Source: Bacteroidota bacterium (GTDB lineage Bacteria > Bacteroidota > Bacteroidia > Chitinophagales > Chitinophagaceae). From it: 64,000 bases of DNA. The position numbers and the translations under genes are program-made. This document shows, piece by piece, positions 9,051-17,681 of the stretch (positions are counted from its first letter, which is position 1; each line of letters begins with the position of its first letter). The stretch is from contig JAEZGI010000080.1 in the NCBI GenBank assembly GCA_023416995.1, positions 56,036 through 120,035 of the forward strand, given 5' to 3'. The notes beneath the pieces are model-generated. The model had not been told where the DNA came from. It saw only the letters and a list, made by a program, of their open reading frames with translations, and did no database searches.

Positions 9051-9851
9051 GTGAAGAAAATAGTTTCGTTATTTATCGCTTGTATCGTAGTTATTACAGC
9101 AGTGGCTCAGGGTCCCGGTTCCAACCGAACATCAAGAAGAGATGAGAAAAAGGCGGCAAAACGCGAGCGCATAAACGCTTTACTCCGGCAGGAAGAAGAA
9201 GGCGAAATGATTTTTCACAAACACAGCATATTCGGAATTAAACTTGCCACAGATGGATATGGTTTAACGTATGAGTCCGGCAAGTTCAAAACTCCCCGCA
9301 AAGCATTTTTATTACAGTTTGAGTTGAGCGAAAAGAAACATCCTAAAGAGCGCAAACAGGCCGCTTCTGCCAACGCTTTCCAGGTTAATTCGGTTGTTTA
9401 CGGCAAACTGGCTAATTTCTACCAATTTAAGGTGGGCGTTGCGGAACAACGTGTGCTTGGTGGAAAAGGAAACAAAAACGGGGTCGCAGTCAGTGCGATT
9501 TATGGTGGTGGCGTTTCGTTTGGCGTTGCAAAACCATATTATGTTGACGTGCAGGATCAATCGAGTCAAACATTAAGGCGCACTTATCCGTTAATAATAG
9601 ACAGCAATTATTATGAAATAAAAGCAGCAGGGATAGGAGCAGGATGGAGCGATTCGCAATTAAAACTTGGTGCGCATGCAAAGGCTGCCATGCGCTTTGA
9701 TTACGGCCGCCTGAATGATGGTATTACTGCCATCGAAGCAGGGTTAGCGGCAGAGTTTTACGGACGCAAGGTTCCACAGATGGCATACAATACGCAAAAG
9801 CAATTCTTCTTCAGCGCTTATGTATCGTTGCTGCTTGGCCGGCGAAAGTGA
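9051..9851 (+). CDS. Secreted protein of unknown function
   Basis: I do not recognise this 266-residue protein. It begins with a GTG codon at 9051 and a clear signal peptide (KKIVSLFIACIVVITAVAQ, about 1-20). A charged segment RRDEKKAAKRERINALLRQEEEGE (in pieces, about 28-52) follows, which may be helical. The rest is rich in alternating polar and hydrophobic residues with aromatic ends (for example FFFSAYVSLLLG at the C-terminus), suggesting a small outer-membrane or periplasmic beta-structure. It lies 29 bases before lipA but probably does not share its promoter, since a -7 element sits between them. Function unknown. Confidence 0.75.
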   Translation: MKKIVSLFIACIVVITAVAQGPGSNRTSRRDEKKAAKRERINALLRQEEEGEMIFHKHSIFGIKLATDGYGLTYESGKFKTPRKAFLLQFELSEKKHPKERKQAASANAFQVNSVVYGKLANFYQFKVGVAEQRVLGGKGNKNGVAVSAIYGGGVSFGVAKPYYVDVQDQSSQTLRRTYPLIIDSNYYEIKAAGIGAGWSDSQLKLGAHAKAAMRFDYGRLNDGITAIEAGLAAEFYGRKVPQMAYNTQKQFFFSAYVSLLLGRRK

Positions 9852-9853
9852 CG

Positions 9854-9861
9854 TACTTTTG
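9854..9861 (+). promoter_or_regulatory. Probable -7 element of lipA
   Basis: TACTTTTG fits TAnnTTTG and ends 19 bases before the lipA ATG at 9881. It argues against the in-frame GTG at 9848 as the lipA start, because that codon is upstream of the element. Confidence 0.5.
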
Positions 9862-9880
9862 CAGGCAGAAATTTAAAAAC

Positions 9881-10810
9881 ATGGACGAACTACCGATAGT
9901 TAACACGATCAGTGCAGAAACAAGGGTAAAAAAACCGGATTGGTTGCGGGTTAAACTGCCGATCGGAGAAAGTTATAAACACGTAAGAGGTCTTGTCGAC
10001 ACCCATAAGCTTCACACAATTTGTGAAAGTGGAAACTGTCCCAATATGGGAGAGTGCTGGGGTGAGGGCACGGCTACTTTTATGATACTAGGAAACGTTT
10101 GTACGCGCAGCTGCGGATTTTGTGCAGTAGCCACCGGCCGCCCCGATGCAGTGGACTGGGACGAGCCACAACGCGTAGCAGAGGCTATCAACCTGATGAA
10201 GGTAAAACATGCCGTTCTTACTTCGGTTGACCGCGATGAACTAAAAGATGGTGGTAGCATTATCTGGTTTAATACGATCCGTGCGGTTAAAGCGCTAAAT
10301 CCTGATACAACACTGGAAACACTTGTTCCGGATTTCAAGGGTCAGACCGAAAATATTCAACGGATCATTGATGCGGCTCCTGAAGTGGTATCACATAATA
10401 TAGAAACGGTTGAACGACTCACCCGCCAGGTTAGGATCCAGGCAAAATACCGTCGTAGCATGGAGGTGTTGAAGACCTTAAAACAAGGTGGCATGCGTAC
10501 AAAAAGCGGAATCATGCTGGGTCTTGGTGAAACAAAAGAAGAGGTTATTCAAACCCTGCGGGATCTCAGTGAAAATGGGGTAGATGTTGTAACCATTGGC
10601 CAGTATCTTCAGCCCACAAAAAAACATCTTCATGTACATCGGTTTGTACATCCTGATGAGTTTAATGAATACAGGGAAATCGGTTACGAGTTAGGTCTTG
10701 ATTATGTTGAGAGTGGTCCTCTGGTAAGATCATCATATCATAGCGAACGCCATGTGATCCCTGGTTATGGCCGCAATCAATGGTTGCAAAGCAAAGAGGC
10801 CGTGGCATAA
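9881..10810 (+). CDS. lipA: Lipoyl synthase
   Basis: This is a radical SAM enzyme that inserts two sulfurs into octanoyl groups on lipoyl-domain proteins. It has 309 residues from ATG 9881. The auxiliary [4Fe-4S] cluster motif is Cys48, Cys53 and Cys59 (CESGNCPNMGEC); the radical SAM cluster is Cys74, Cys78 and Cys81 (CTRSCGFC). The C-terminal RSSYHSE, which supplies the Ser ligand of the auxiliary cluster, is present. lipB is not in the window. A phosphodiester glycosidase gene follows closely. Confidence 0.97.
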   Translation: MDELPIVNTISAETRVKKPDWLRVKLPIGESYKHVRGLVDTHKLHTICESGNCPNMGECWGEGTATFMILGNVCTRSCGFCAVATGRPDAVDWDEPQRVAEAINLMKVKHAVLTSVDRDELKDGGSIIWFNTIRAVKALNPDTTLETLVPDFKGQTENIQRIIDAAPEVVSHNIETVERLTRQVRIQAKYRRSMEVLKTLKQGGMRTKSGIMLGLGETKEEVIQTLRDLSENGVDVVTIGQYLQPTKKHLHVHRFVHPDEFNEYREIGYELGLDYVESGPLVRSSYHSERHVIPGYGRNQWLQSKEAVA

Positions 10811-10820
10811 AATACTGCTC

Positions 10821-11765
10821 TTGAAATCATTCATCCTGACTTTTTGCGCGATATGGTTTATCGCGGCGTCCTTGCCTGCACAAATCAGGTGGCAAAACGT
10901 GTCTGCCGGATATGGCAAACTGCCTTCGTCACTGCAGGTGTATCGAACCAGCGACTCGCTCAATGGGCGCCCTTTTATTGCCTTTTGCGTTATAGCCAAT
11001 CTTAAGGACCGTAAACTCGACTTTACCGCACTAACGGGCGAGGGTAAGCGCTTTACGCCAACTCAGTATTATCTGCAGAACGACTCACCTTTATTGGTTG
11101 TGAATAGTACTTTCTTTTCGTTTGAAACCAACCAGAACTTAAACGCTGTCATTATCAATGATACTTTACGGGCCTACAATGTGAGTGCTTTGCGCAGGAA
11201 GGACAAGGATTCGTTTTATTATCCTACCCGAAGCGCTATTGGTATCACCAAAGGCCGAAGGGCAGATGTAGCCTGGTTATTTACCGATACCACATATCAT
11301 CGGGCCTACGCTTTTCAGCGCGACCCGGTAGTTGCTGCAGGACCAAACCCTGATCCTTCCTTTAAAGATCTCAACACCTTTGCGAAATGGCGATGGTGGC
11401 GCGTCCGGACAGCTGTTGGTGGCGGGCCCGTTCTTATTCACGACAAACAGATACGAATTACCAATAAAGAGGAACAAATGTTCCCTAACGGCGAGGCTGA
11501 TAAACATCCACGAACCGCGATGGGATACACGGCCGACCGCAGATTGGTCATACTTGTGATACAGGGCCGAAACCCCGGGATTGCAGAAGGCGCCACGCTT
11601 GCAGAAGAAGCACAGTTGTTACTGGATCTGGGTTGTGTTGAAGCGCTGAATCTTGACGGGGGTGGCAGCAGCTCCATGCTTGTAAACGGTAAACAAACTA
11701 TCAAACCTTCCGACAAGGGATCGGAACGACCGGTGCCGGCGGTGTTTGTGATCGCTGCAAAATAA
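10821..11765 (+). CDS. Phosphodiester glycosidase family (NAGPA-like) secreted protein
   Basis: A secreted protein with the NAGPA domain, related to the enzyme that uncovers mannose-6-phosphate and to bacterial phosphodiester glycosidases and exopolysaccharide proteins. I prefer a TTG start at 10821, which gives a clean signal peptide (KSFILTFCAIWFIAASLPAQ) just after the lipA stop. An ATG at 10767 would overlap lipA by 44 bases and add 18 residues. Visible family motifs are VVNSTFFSF, VGGGPVLIHD, RTAMGYT and EALNLDGGGSSSMLVNG. Substrate unknown; the neighbour lipA gives no clue. Confidence 0.8.
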   Translation: MKSFILTFCAIWFIAASLPAQIRWQNVSAGYGKLPSSLQVYRTSDSLNGRPFIAFCVIANLKDRKLDFTALTGEGKRFTPTQYYLQNDSPLLVVNSTFFSFETNQNLNAVIINDTLRAYNVSALRRKDKDSFYYPTRSAIGITKGRRADVAWLFTDTTYHRAYAFQRDPVVAAGPNPDPSFKDLNTFAKWRWWRVRTAVGGGPVLIHDKQIRITNKEEQMFPNGEADKHPRTAMGYTADRRLVILVIQGRNPGIAEGATLAEEAQLLLDLGCVEALNLDGGGSSSMLVNGKQTIKPSDKGSERPVPAVFVIAAK

Positions 11766-11843
11766 CTTCGGTCTTGGATAGACGCAAAGCGACTGAACGA
11801 TGGGTCAACAATGCGTAGGTCTAAACTTCGCTAATAATCGTAT

Positions 11844-11873
11844 AAAAAAAGGCGCCATTACAAGGCACCTTTC
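11844..11873 (-). terminator. Rho-independent terminator after the ROK kinase gene
   Basis: Read on the minus strand, AAAGGTGCC pairs with GGCGCCTTT (one G-T pair), with a 7-base loop and a T-rich tail. It lies 23 bases past the stop of the ROK kinase gene and closes the ROK/sugar-transporter operon. Confidence 0.8.
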
Positions 11874-11895
11874 TTATCTGTTTCTGATTTGTAAT

Positions 11896-12873
11896 TTATT
11901 TCAGATCCCAGGCTAAAGCGCTCGCACCCAGTATAGCAGCGTCGGACTCTTTCAGATGACTAACGAGGATCCTTACCTTATTTTGAAAAACCTGGATAAG
12001 ATTTGCTTCCATGGCTTCACGGGTAGGCTTCAAAAGATAATCGCCTGCCTTTGTTAAACCGCCAAACAAAATGATTGCCTGCGGACTGGAAAACATAATA
12101 AAGTTTGCAAGCGCAAGACCAAGGATTTTCCCTGTAAATTCAAAAATGTCTTTGGCCAATTGATCACCCTGGATCGCAGCATCGTATACCGACTTGCTAT
12201 CAAGTTTGTCTACCGGAACATCGCGTAACAAACTTGGCTTATCGCTTTTTTCAAGCATTTCAATAGCAGTGAGCATGACCCCGGTAGCAGAAGCGTAACT
12301 TTCTAACGAACCATACTTGCCGGTACCCTGGTGTAACCTGCCATTAGGGATCGTGATTGTATGACCAAGCTCTCCTGCAAATCCATCATGACCGTAAATC
12401 AACTGACCATTAGCTACAATGCCACTTCCAACACCAGTGCCCAGCGTGATCATGATAAAATCTTTCATGCCTTGAGCGGCACCGTACATCATCTCGCCGA
12501 TAGCTGCAGCATTTGCATCATTGGTAAGCGAAACCGGTAACTGAAACTTGTCTTTTATCAGTTTAGCCAAAGGAATAATTCCTTTCCATGGAAGATTGGG
12601 TGCATATTCGATGGTACCGGTATAAAAATTACCATTTGGCGCACCAACACCAATGCCTTTTATACGTCCCTGGCCACCTGCACGTTCTATCAGTGGATAT
12701 AAACTGCGGTGCAACTCATCAATAAAACTTTCAATGTTCGTGTGATTCCTGGTTGATATTTCGCTGGAAAAAAGCACATTGCCGTTGCGATCAACGATAC
12801 CGAACTTTGTTCCGGTGCCTCCAATATCAACACCAATTACAAGGGCGTCCAAAGAGGAACTAGTTGTTTCCAT
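11896..12873 (-). CDS. ROK family sugar kinase (glucokinase-like)
   Basis: This 325-residue ROK protein probably phosphorylates glucose or a related hexose in the cytosol. The ATP-binding motif GVDIGGTGTKFG spans 14-25, the catalytic Asp119 is in TNDANAAA, and a glycine-rich TLGTGVGSG lies at 143-151. GELGH (168-171) is intact. The usual zinc motif CxCGxxGCxE has lost all three cysteines: the aligned residues are Gln182, Thr184 and Ser189, with Glu191 kept. No N-terminal helix-turn-helix is present, so it is a kinase rather than a ROK repressor. It lies 43 bases after an FHS sugar transporter gene, which fits uptake followed by phosphorylation. Confidence 0.85.
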   Translation of the reverse strand: METTSSSLDALVIGVDIGGTGTKFGIVDRNGNVLFSSEISTRNHTNIESFIDELHRSLYPLIERAGGQGRIKGIGVGAPNGNFYTGTIEYAPNLPWKGIIPLAKLIKDKFQLPVSLTNDANAAAIGEMMYGAAQGMKDFIMITLGTGVGSGIVANGQLIYGHDGFAGELGHTITIPNGRLHQGTGKYGSLESYASATGVMLTAIEMLEKSDKPSLLRDVPVDKLDSKSVYDAAIQGDQLAKDIFEFTGKILGLALANFIMFSSPQAIILFGGLTKAGDYLLKPTREAMEANLIQVFQNKVRILVSHLKESDAAILGASALAWDLK

Positions 12874-12916
12874 AAATACAAAAATACATATTAGAATGTC
12901 AATCGGGAATTATCTC

Positions 12917-14584
12917 TTAGTGCCCGCCACCGATTTGTTTGTCGAAATCGAGACCCTGTGCCCTTAGCACACTTCTTAATTTCACAGCGATGAAGGCAAG
13001 CAGCGCAAAACATAATGCTGCAACTATGTAAGAATTATGGAAGCCGATAGATTCATAATCTCCCAATGAGCCCTGTAATGGTGGTATTACCGCACCTCCA
13101 AGGATCATCATAATAAGAAAAGCCGATCCCTGGCTGGTGAATTTGCCAAGACCACCAACACCCAAAGAGAATATACATGGCCACATCACTGAACAACAAA
13201 GACCACCGGCCATAAATGCATACACAGACATGATGCCGTTTGTAAAGATACCAATCAGCATTGCCACCGTGGCGAGAACCGACACCGTTACCAGCGTCTT
13301 AACCGGTTTTTCCTGGCCGTAGAAAAATGCCAGGATAGCAATCACTACCCAAACGGAAAAGCCGTAAAGATCAGTTACATCCTTGCCATCAAGGAAATTC
13401 GCGAACAGGATCACGCCAAAAGCTATAAATGGCACTACTACTGTAGCAAGTCGTTTATAAAAAAGTGAGAGGTTGAAAACTGAAATTGCACCTGTCCACC
13501 GACCGATCATCAGACTACCCCAATACAGAGAAATGTATTTCGAGATCGTGCTTTCCTGCAAACCACTCTCGGTAAGGTAGCCGGGACTGATCAGGAGGGC
13601 ACCGAAATTATTGTCGATAGTTACTTCCACACCCACATAAATAAAGATGCCGATCATACCATAGGTAAGTTGTTGATAACGCATCGCTCCCCAGCCTTCA
13701 GGACTTCTGATTGCGCTTGAATTGGAATAGAACAAAATGCCTATAACCGCTATCAGTGTAAGCAACAGTAACGGGAGCTTTGGTACTTCGGTCAACTGGC
13801 CAATGATGATCAATACAACGATGCTGGCGGTCATCATCATCAGCGCACCGGCAGCTTTGTTTGCTTTTTCAAATTTATCGTCGTTTTTGCCGGCAGGTAG
13901 TTTCGACAATGCGAAAAATACGGCTACAGCCAGGAAAACCCCCGCAACGATCAGGTATAGGTTATTGATGTTTGTAATAGTTACTTCTTTAACGCTTTCA
14001 GCGCCTACGGAACCAAACAGGAAAACGTTGATGATGATGGGTCCTAGTGTAGTACCAAAGGAGTTAACGCCGCCGGCCAGGTTCAAACGGTGAGAACCCG
14101 TTGCCGGGTCACCGAGCACGATAGCGAATGGTTGAGCGGCTGTTTGTTGCAGTGAGAAGCCAAGTGCCACAACGAATAACGATGCAAGTATCGCGGGAAA
14201 CGAGTTAGCATTGGCAGATGGTATAATAAGCAATGCACCTACGATTGATATCAACAGTCCGTAGATGATTCCTTTTTTATAACCCATGCGGTTTAAAATA
14301 TCGTATCCAAAGCTGTTTGAAGCGACAAAAAGTATTAATGATCCAATAAAATAAGCACCATAAAAAGCCGAGCCGATTAGTTGAGACTGAAATTGGGTGA
14401 GATTGAAATGATCTTTACAAAAAGGAATAAGAATACTATTGGAAGCCGCAATGAAACCCCAGAAAAAGAAAACGATAACCAGGGTGGCCAGGGCTCCGGT
14501 ATTTGTTGGGATTTTTGAATTTTCAGCGTTTAAGATATCTTTCGAAGGACCTGCAGCACCAGTTGGTTGATTCGCCGTATTCAT
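12917..14584 (-). CDS. Sugar transporter of the MFS, FHS (glucose/galactose) type
   Basis: A polytopic inner-membrane carrier of 555 residues, with about twelve or more hydrophobic helices. The FHS signatures are visible: FFFWGFIAASNSILIPF in helix 1, and LIGSAFYGAYFIGS followed by GYDILNRMGYKKGI after helix 2. FHS carriers are usually proton-coupled importers of glucose, galactose or fucose. The protein is about 120 residues longer than the typical 430; much of the excess lies in the central region around residues 200-330, with extra hydrophobic segments. The downstream ROK kinase suggests glucose as the substrate, which is inference. Confidence 0.85.
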   Translation of the reverse strand: MNTANQPTGAAGPSKDILNAENSKIPTNTGALATLVIVFFFWGFIAASNSILIPFCKDHFNLTQFQSQLIGSAFYGAYFIGSLILFVASNSFGYDILNRMGYKKGIIYGLLISIVGALLIIPSANANSFPAILASLFVVALGFSLQQTAAQPFAIVLGDPATGSHRLNLAGGVNSFGTTLGPIIINVFLFGSVGAESVKEVTITNINNLYLIVAGVFLAVAVFFALSKLPAGKNDDKFEKANKAAGALMMMTASIVVLIIIGQLTEVPKLPLLLLTLIAVIGILFYSNSSAIRSPEGWGAMRYQQLTYGMIGIFIYVGVEVTIDNNFGALLISPGYLTESGLQESTISKYISLYWGSLMIGRWTGAISVFNLSLFYKRLATVVVPFIAFGVILFANFLDGKDVTDLYGFSVWVVIAILAFFYGQEKPVKTLVTVSVLATVAMLIGIFTNGIMSVYAFMAGGLCCSVMWPCIFSLGVGGLGKFTSQGSAFLIMMILGGAVIPPLQGSLGDYESIGFHNSYIVAALCFALLAFIAVKLRSVLRAQGLDFDKQIGGGH

Positions 14585-14728
14585 AGATTATACTTCAGAA
14601 ATTTAAATGAAGGGCTGAAAGTACCAAGTTTTTCCTTGCTGAAAAATTTTTTCATTGCTTAGTGGTTGATTTGTAAATCCTTCCTAAATTGAATTCGTTA
14701 ATCATTCAATTTCACGAGATTATTAAGC

Positions 14729-16150
14729 ATGGAGATACTTCACGTTTCAGCAGAATGTTATCCGGTCGCAAAAGCAGGTGGATTGGGTGATGTAGTAGGG
14801 GCGCTGCCAAAGTATCTTAACCAATTGGGCCATACAGCAAAGGTGATCATGCCTATGTATCGCACAAAGTTTCTATATGCAAACGACTGGGAAGTGGTAC
14901 ATAAGGGTGGAACAAATCTCGGAAACTGGTGGTTTGAATTCACTGTAATAAAAGAAAAAACCAATAAGCTTGGTTTTGATCTCTACCTCCTTGATATAAA
15001 TGGTCTGCTTGATCGTGAGAAGGTTTACGGTTATGCAGACGATACAGAAAGATTTACAGCTTTCCAGATCAGCGTGCTGGATTGGGTTACATCCTGGAAC
15101 CACCGGCCTGATGTGATCCACTGCCATGATCATCATACAGCGCTGATACCGTTTATGATGAAACACTGCTATCGCTATGCGAAACTAAACGCTGTACCTT
15201 CCGTGCTCACCATTCATAATGCTGAGTACCAGGGATGGATGGGTTGGGATCGTATCAATTATATACCGGAATGGGACATGTGGAAATGGGGTATGCTCGA
15301 TTGGCAGAATACTATCAACCCACTTGCCAGCGGAATCAAATGCGCCGACAAGGTAACAACGGTAAGTCCTACCTACCTCGAGGAACTCAGGTATATGAGT
15401 AATGGGCTTGAAGCCTTGTTCGAATACGAACGCGGAAAATGTGTTGGGATCCTGAACGGTATAGATGCTGATGTATGGGATCCTGCGGCCGATACTTATA
15501 TCAGCCATGCTTATTCGCCTAAGACCGCTGAAGCCGGGAAGGCAAAGAACAAAATGCAGCTTTGTGAGCAATTCAATCTTGATTTTGAAAAACCGCTCAT
15601 CGTTTTTATTGGACGGCTGGTCGGTGAAAAAGGTGCCGATCTTCTTCCACAGGTGATTGGCGATAGTTTTTATTTTATAGGCAGAAAGATGAATTTTTTG
15701 GTGCTTGGCAGCGGCGAACCGGTTGTTGAAACTGGTCTGCGTGACCTGCAGGCGCTGTCGCAATATGATTACAATGTGTTCGTGGGGTATAATGAAACCC
15801 TGAGTCACGTGATGTATGCAGGTGCTGATTTTCTGCTGATGCCTTCGCGTGTGGAGCCATGCGGGCTGAACCAGATGTATGCCATGCGGTATGGAACCAT
15901 TCCAATGGTTCGAAGAACCGGCGGTCTTCGCGACACAGTAATAGATTTTGGTGACCCGGGTGGTTATGGTATATGTTATGATTATACGAGTGTTGGTGAT
16001 ATTTCACATGCCATTTTCCGTGCTGTGGAACTATACCGGGATAAAAAGAAAACCAATGCTTTACGGGCAACGATGATGGCTCTTGATTTTAGCTGGCAGA
16101 AAAGTGTGGCCGGGTATGTTGACCTGTATAAGACAATGGTTCCCGGATAG
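14729..16150 (+). CDS. glgA: Glycogen synthase (ADP-glucose type, GT5)
   Basis: This transfers glucose from ADP-glucose to growing alpha-1,4-glucan. It has 473 residues, a normal GT5 length. The N-terminal nucleotide-sugar motif KAGGLGDVVG begins at Lys15. The C-terminal GT-B half carries LVFIGRLVGEKGADL-type sequence (in part) and SRVEPCGLNQMYAMRYGT, where Glu376 is the conserved catalytic-site Glu. A second motif, RRTGGLRDTV, is present. glgC follows 55 bases downstream in the same direction, so the two probably form an operon. Confidence 0.95.
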   Translation: MEILHVSAECYPVAKAGGLGDVVGALPKYLNQLGHTAKVIMPMYRTKFLYANDWEVVHKGGTNLGNWWFEFTVIKEKTNKLGFDLYLLDINGLLDREKVYGYADDTERFTAFQISVLDWVTSWNHRPDVIHCHDHHTALIPFMMKHCYRYAKLNAVPSVLTIHNAEYQGWMGWDRINYIPEWDMWKWGMLDWQNTINPLASGIKCADKVTTVSPTYLEELRYMSNGLEALFEYERGKCVGILNGIDADVWDPAADTYISHAYSPKTAEAGKAKNKMQLCEQFNLDFEKPLIVFIGRLVGEKGADLLPQVIGDSFYFIGRKMNFLVLGSGEPVVETGLRDLQALSQYDYNVFVGYNETLSHVMYAGADFLLMPSRVEPCGLNQMYAMRYGTIPMVRRTGGLRDTVIDFGDPGGYGICYDYTSVGDISHAIFRAVELYRDKKKTNALRATMMALDFSWQKSVAGYVDLYKTMVPG

Positions 16151-16205
16151 TTTATCATATATAATATCTACATTTACGATAGGGGATTAATCTAAATCGA
16201 ACGTT

Positions 16206-17480
16206 ATGACTCAGAAAGTGCTTGCTATTATTTTAGGAGGAGGGGCCGGTACAAGATTGTATCCGCTTACAGCCAGCCGTTCAAAACCTGCGGTGCCAAT
16301 TGCAGGTAAATATCGCCTCGTTGACATACCCATCTCAAACTGTATCAACTCGGGCATTACAAGAATGTTTGTGTTGACACAATTTAACTCAGCTTCTTTA
16401 AACAAGCACATCAAAAACACCTATCACTTCAGCGTATTTTCAAGCGCCTTTGTAGATATTCTTGCGGCTGAGCAAACACCTGATAACCCTTCCTGGTTCC
16501 AGGGCACAGCCGATGCGGTTCGACAGTCGCTCCGCCACCTGAATCAACACGACTTTGAATATATCCTGATCCTTTCAGGTGACCAGCTGTACCAGATGGA
16601 CTTCCAGGAAATGCTTCAAAACCACCGTGACAAAGGAGCTGATATCACCGTCGCCACCATACCGGTAGGAGAACGTGATGCGCCTGAATTCGGTATCCTG
16701 AAATCAGACGAAGAAACTTATATCACTTCTTTTATTGAGAAACCCAAAAAAGAATTGCTGCCTGATTGGGTGAGCGATACCGGACCCGAGATGCAGAAAC
16801 AGGGAAAAAACTACCTCGCATCAATGGGTATCTATATTTTCAACCGCAAATTGTTATACGATTTGCTGACTGAAGATTATAAAGACTATGCCGATTTTGG
16901 CAAGGAGATCATCCCCGCTACCATCGAGACCCATAAAGTAGTCAGCTATCAATATGGCGGTTACTGGACAGACATCGGTAATATATATTCATTTTTTGAA
17001 GCGAACCTTGCGCTTACGATGGATATTCCGCCGTTTAACCTGTTTGATAATTCTAATGCAGTTTATACAAGGGCAAGAATGCTGCCGCCCGCGAAGATCA
17101 GCGGCACCACACTTGAAAAGACAATTATCGCGGAAGGATGTATCATACAAGCGAGCAGGGTAGAAAACAGTGTGATAGGAATCAGGAGCCGTATCGGGCT
17201 GGGAACAACCATCGTGAGCAGCTATCTGATGGGTACAGACTATTACGAAACCATTGAAGACATGGCCTATTCACAGGAAAGAGGTCTGCCAAAACTGGGA
17301 ATAGGCGAACGTTGTTACATCCGGAATGCCATCATAGACAAAAACTGCCGGATCGGTAATGATGTTCGTATCAATGGCGGAGCGCACCTTGAAAGTGCTG
17401 ATCACAGCCTTTACACAGTGAAGGATGGGGTAGTAGTCGTAAAAAAAGGTGCCATCCTTCCTAACGGTTTTGTGATTTAA
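16206..17480 (+). CDS. glgC: Glucose-1-phosphate adenylyltransferase
   Basis: This makes ADP-glucose from ATP and glucose-1-phosphate, the committed step of bacterial glycogen synthesis. The 424 residues comprise an N-terminal nucleotidyltransferase domain (GGGAGTRLYPLT at about 11-22; SKPAVPIAGKYRLVDIPISN; ILSGDQLYQMD near 125) and a C-terminal left-handed beta-helix (IIDKNCRIGNDVRI near 380). FIEKP, around the sugar-phosphate site, is present. It follows glgA directly. Downstream lies a structured 200-base gap. Confidence 0.96.
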   Translation: MTQKVLAIILGGGAGTRLYPLTASRSKPAVPIAGKYRLVDIPISNCINSGITRMFVLTQFNSASLNKHIKNTYHFSVFSSAFVDILAAEQTPDNPSWFQGTADAVRQSLRHLNQHDFEYILILSGDQLYQMDFQEMLQNHRDKGADITVATIPVGERDAPEFGILKSDEETYITSFIEKPKKELLPDWVSDTGPEMQKQGKNYLASMGIYIFNRKLLYDLLTEDYKDYADFGKEIIPATIETHKVVSYQYGGYWTDIGNIYSFFEANLALTMDIPPFNLFDNSNAVYTRARMLPPAKISGTTLEKTIIAEGCIIQASRVENSVIGIRSRIGLGTTIVSSYLMGTDYYETIEDMAYSQERGLPKLGIGERCYIRNAIIDKNCRIGNDVRINGGAHLESADHSLYTVKDGVVVVKKGAILPNGFVI

Positions 17481-17548
17481 CTGCGATACATCTCGTCAGC
17501 CCGGTATCATTTTTAACGCGATGTTCGCAACAAGGAATCCTTCTGAAA

Positions 17549-17667
17549 AGAATCCTGGTTGACACTTCATTAATACATTGAAGCTGGTTTACTTTCCATG
17601 TTGTCAATAGCAGCAGGATTCTGAACCAGCTTTTTTATTTACATTTATTCAGCTTCAAAACCAGCTT
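17549..17667 (+). promoter_or_regulatory. Competing inverted repeats, possible attenuator upstream of the SLC45-like carrier
   Basis: Two long-range helices cannot form together without a pseudoknot. Helix A pairs AGAATCCTG (17549-17557) with CAGGATTCT (17614-17622), extended by TTGACA (17559-17564) with TGTCAA (17602-17607). Helix B pairs AAGCTGGTT (17581-17589) with AACCAGCTT (17624-17632) and runs into TTTTTTATTT, as a terminator would. A second copy of AACCAGCTT lies at 17659-17667, 15 bases before the next start codon. The arrangement resembles a terminator/antiterminator choice. I know of no riboswitch family with this layout. Confidence 0.45.
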
Positions 17668-17681
17668 ACCAAAACCTTACT

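Noticed and set aside
15185..15808. Minus-strand frame of 207 codons
   Set aside because: Lies fully inside glgA on the other strand and shows no recognisable domain.
17581..17667. AACCAGCTT / AAGCTGGTT copies as the start of a CRISPR-like array
   Set aside because: Only three 9-base copies, with mixed orientation and unequal spacing. A folded RNA explains them better.
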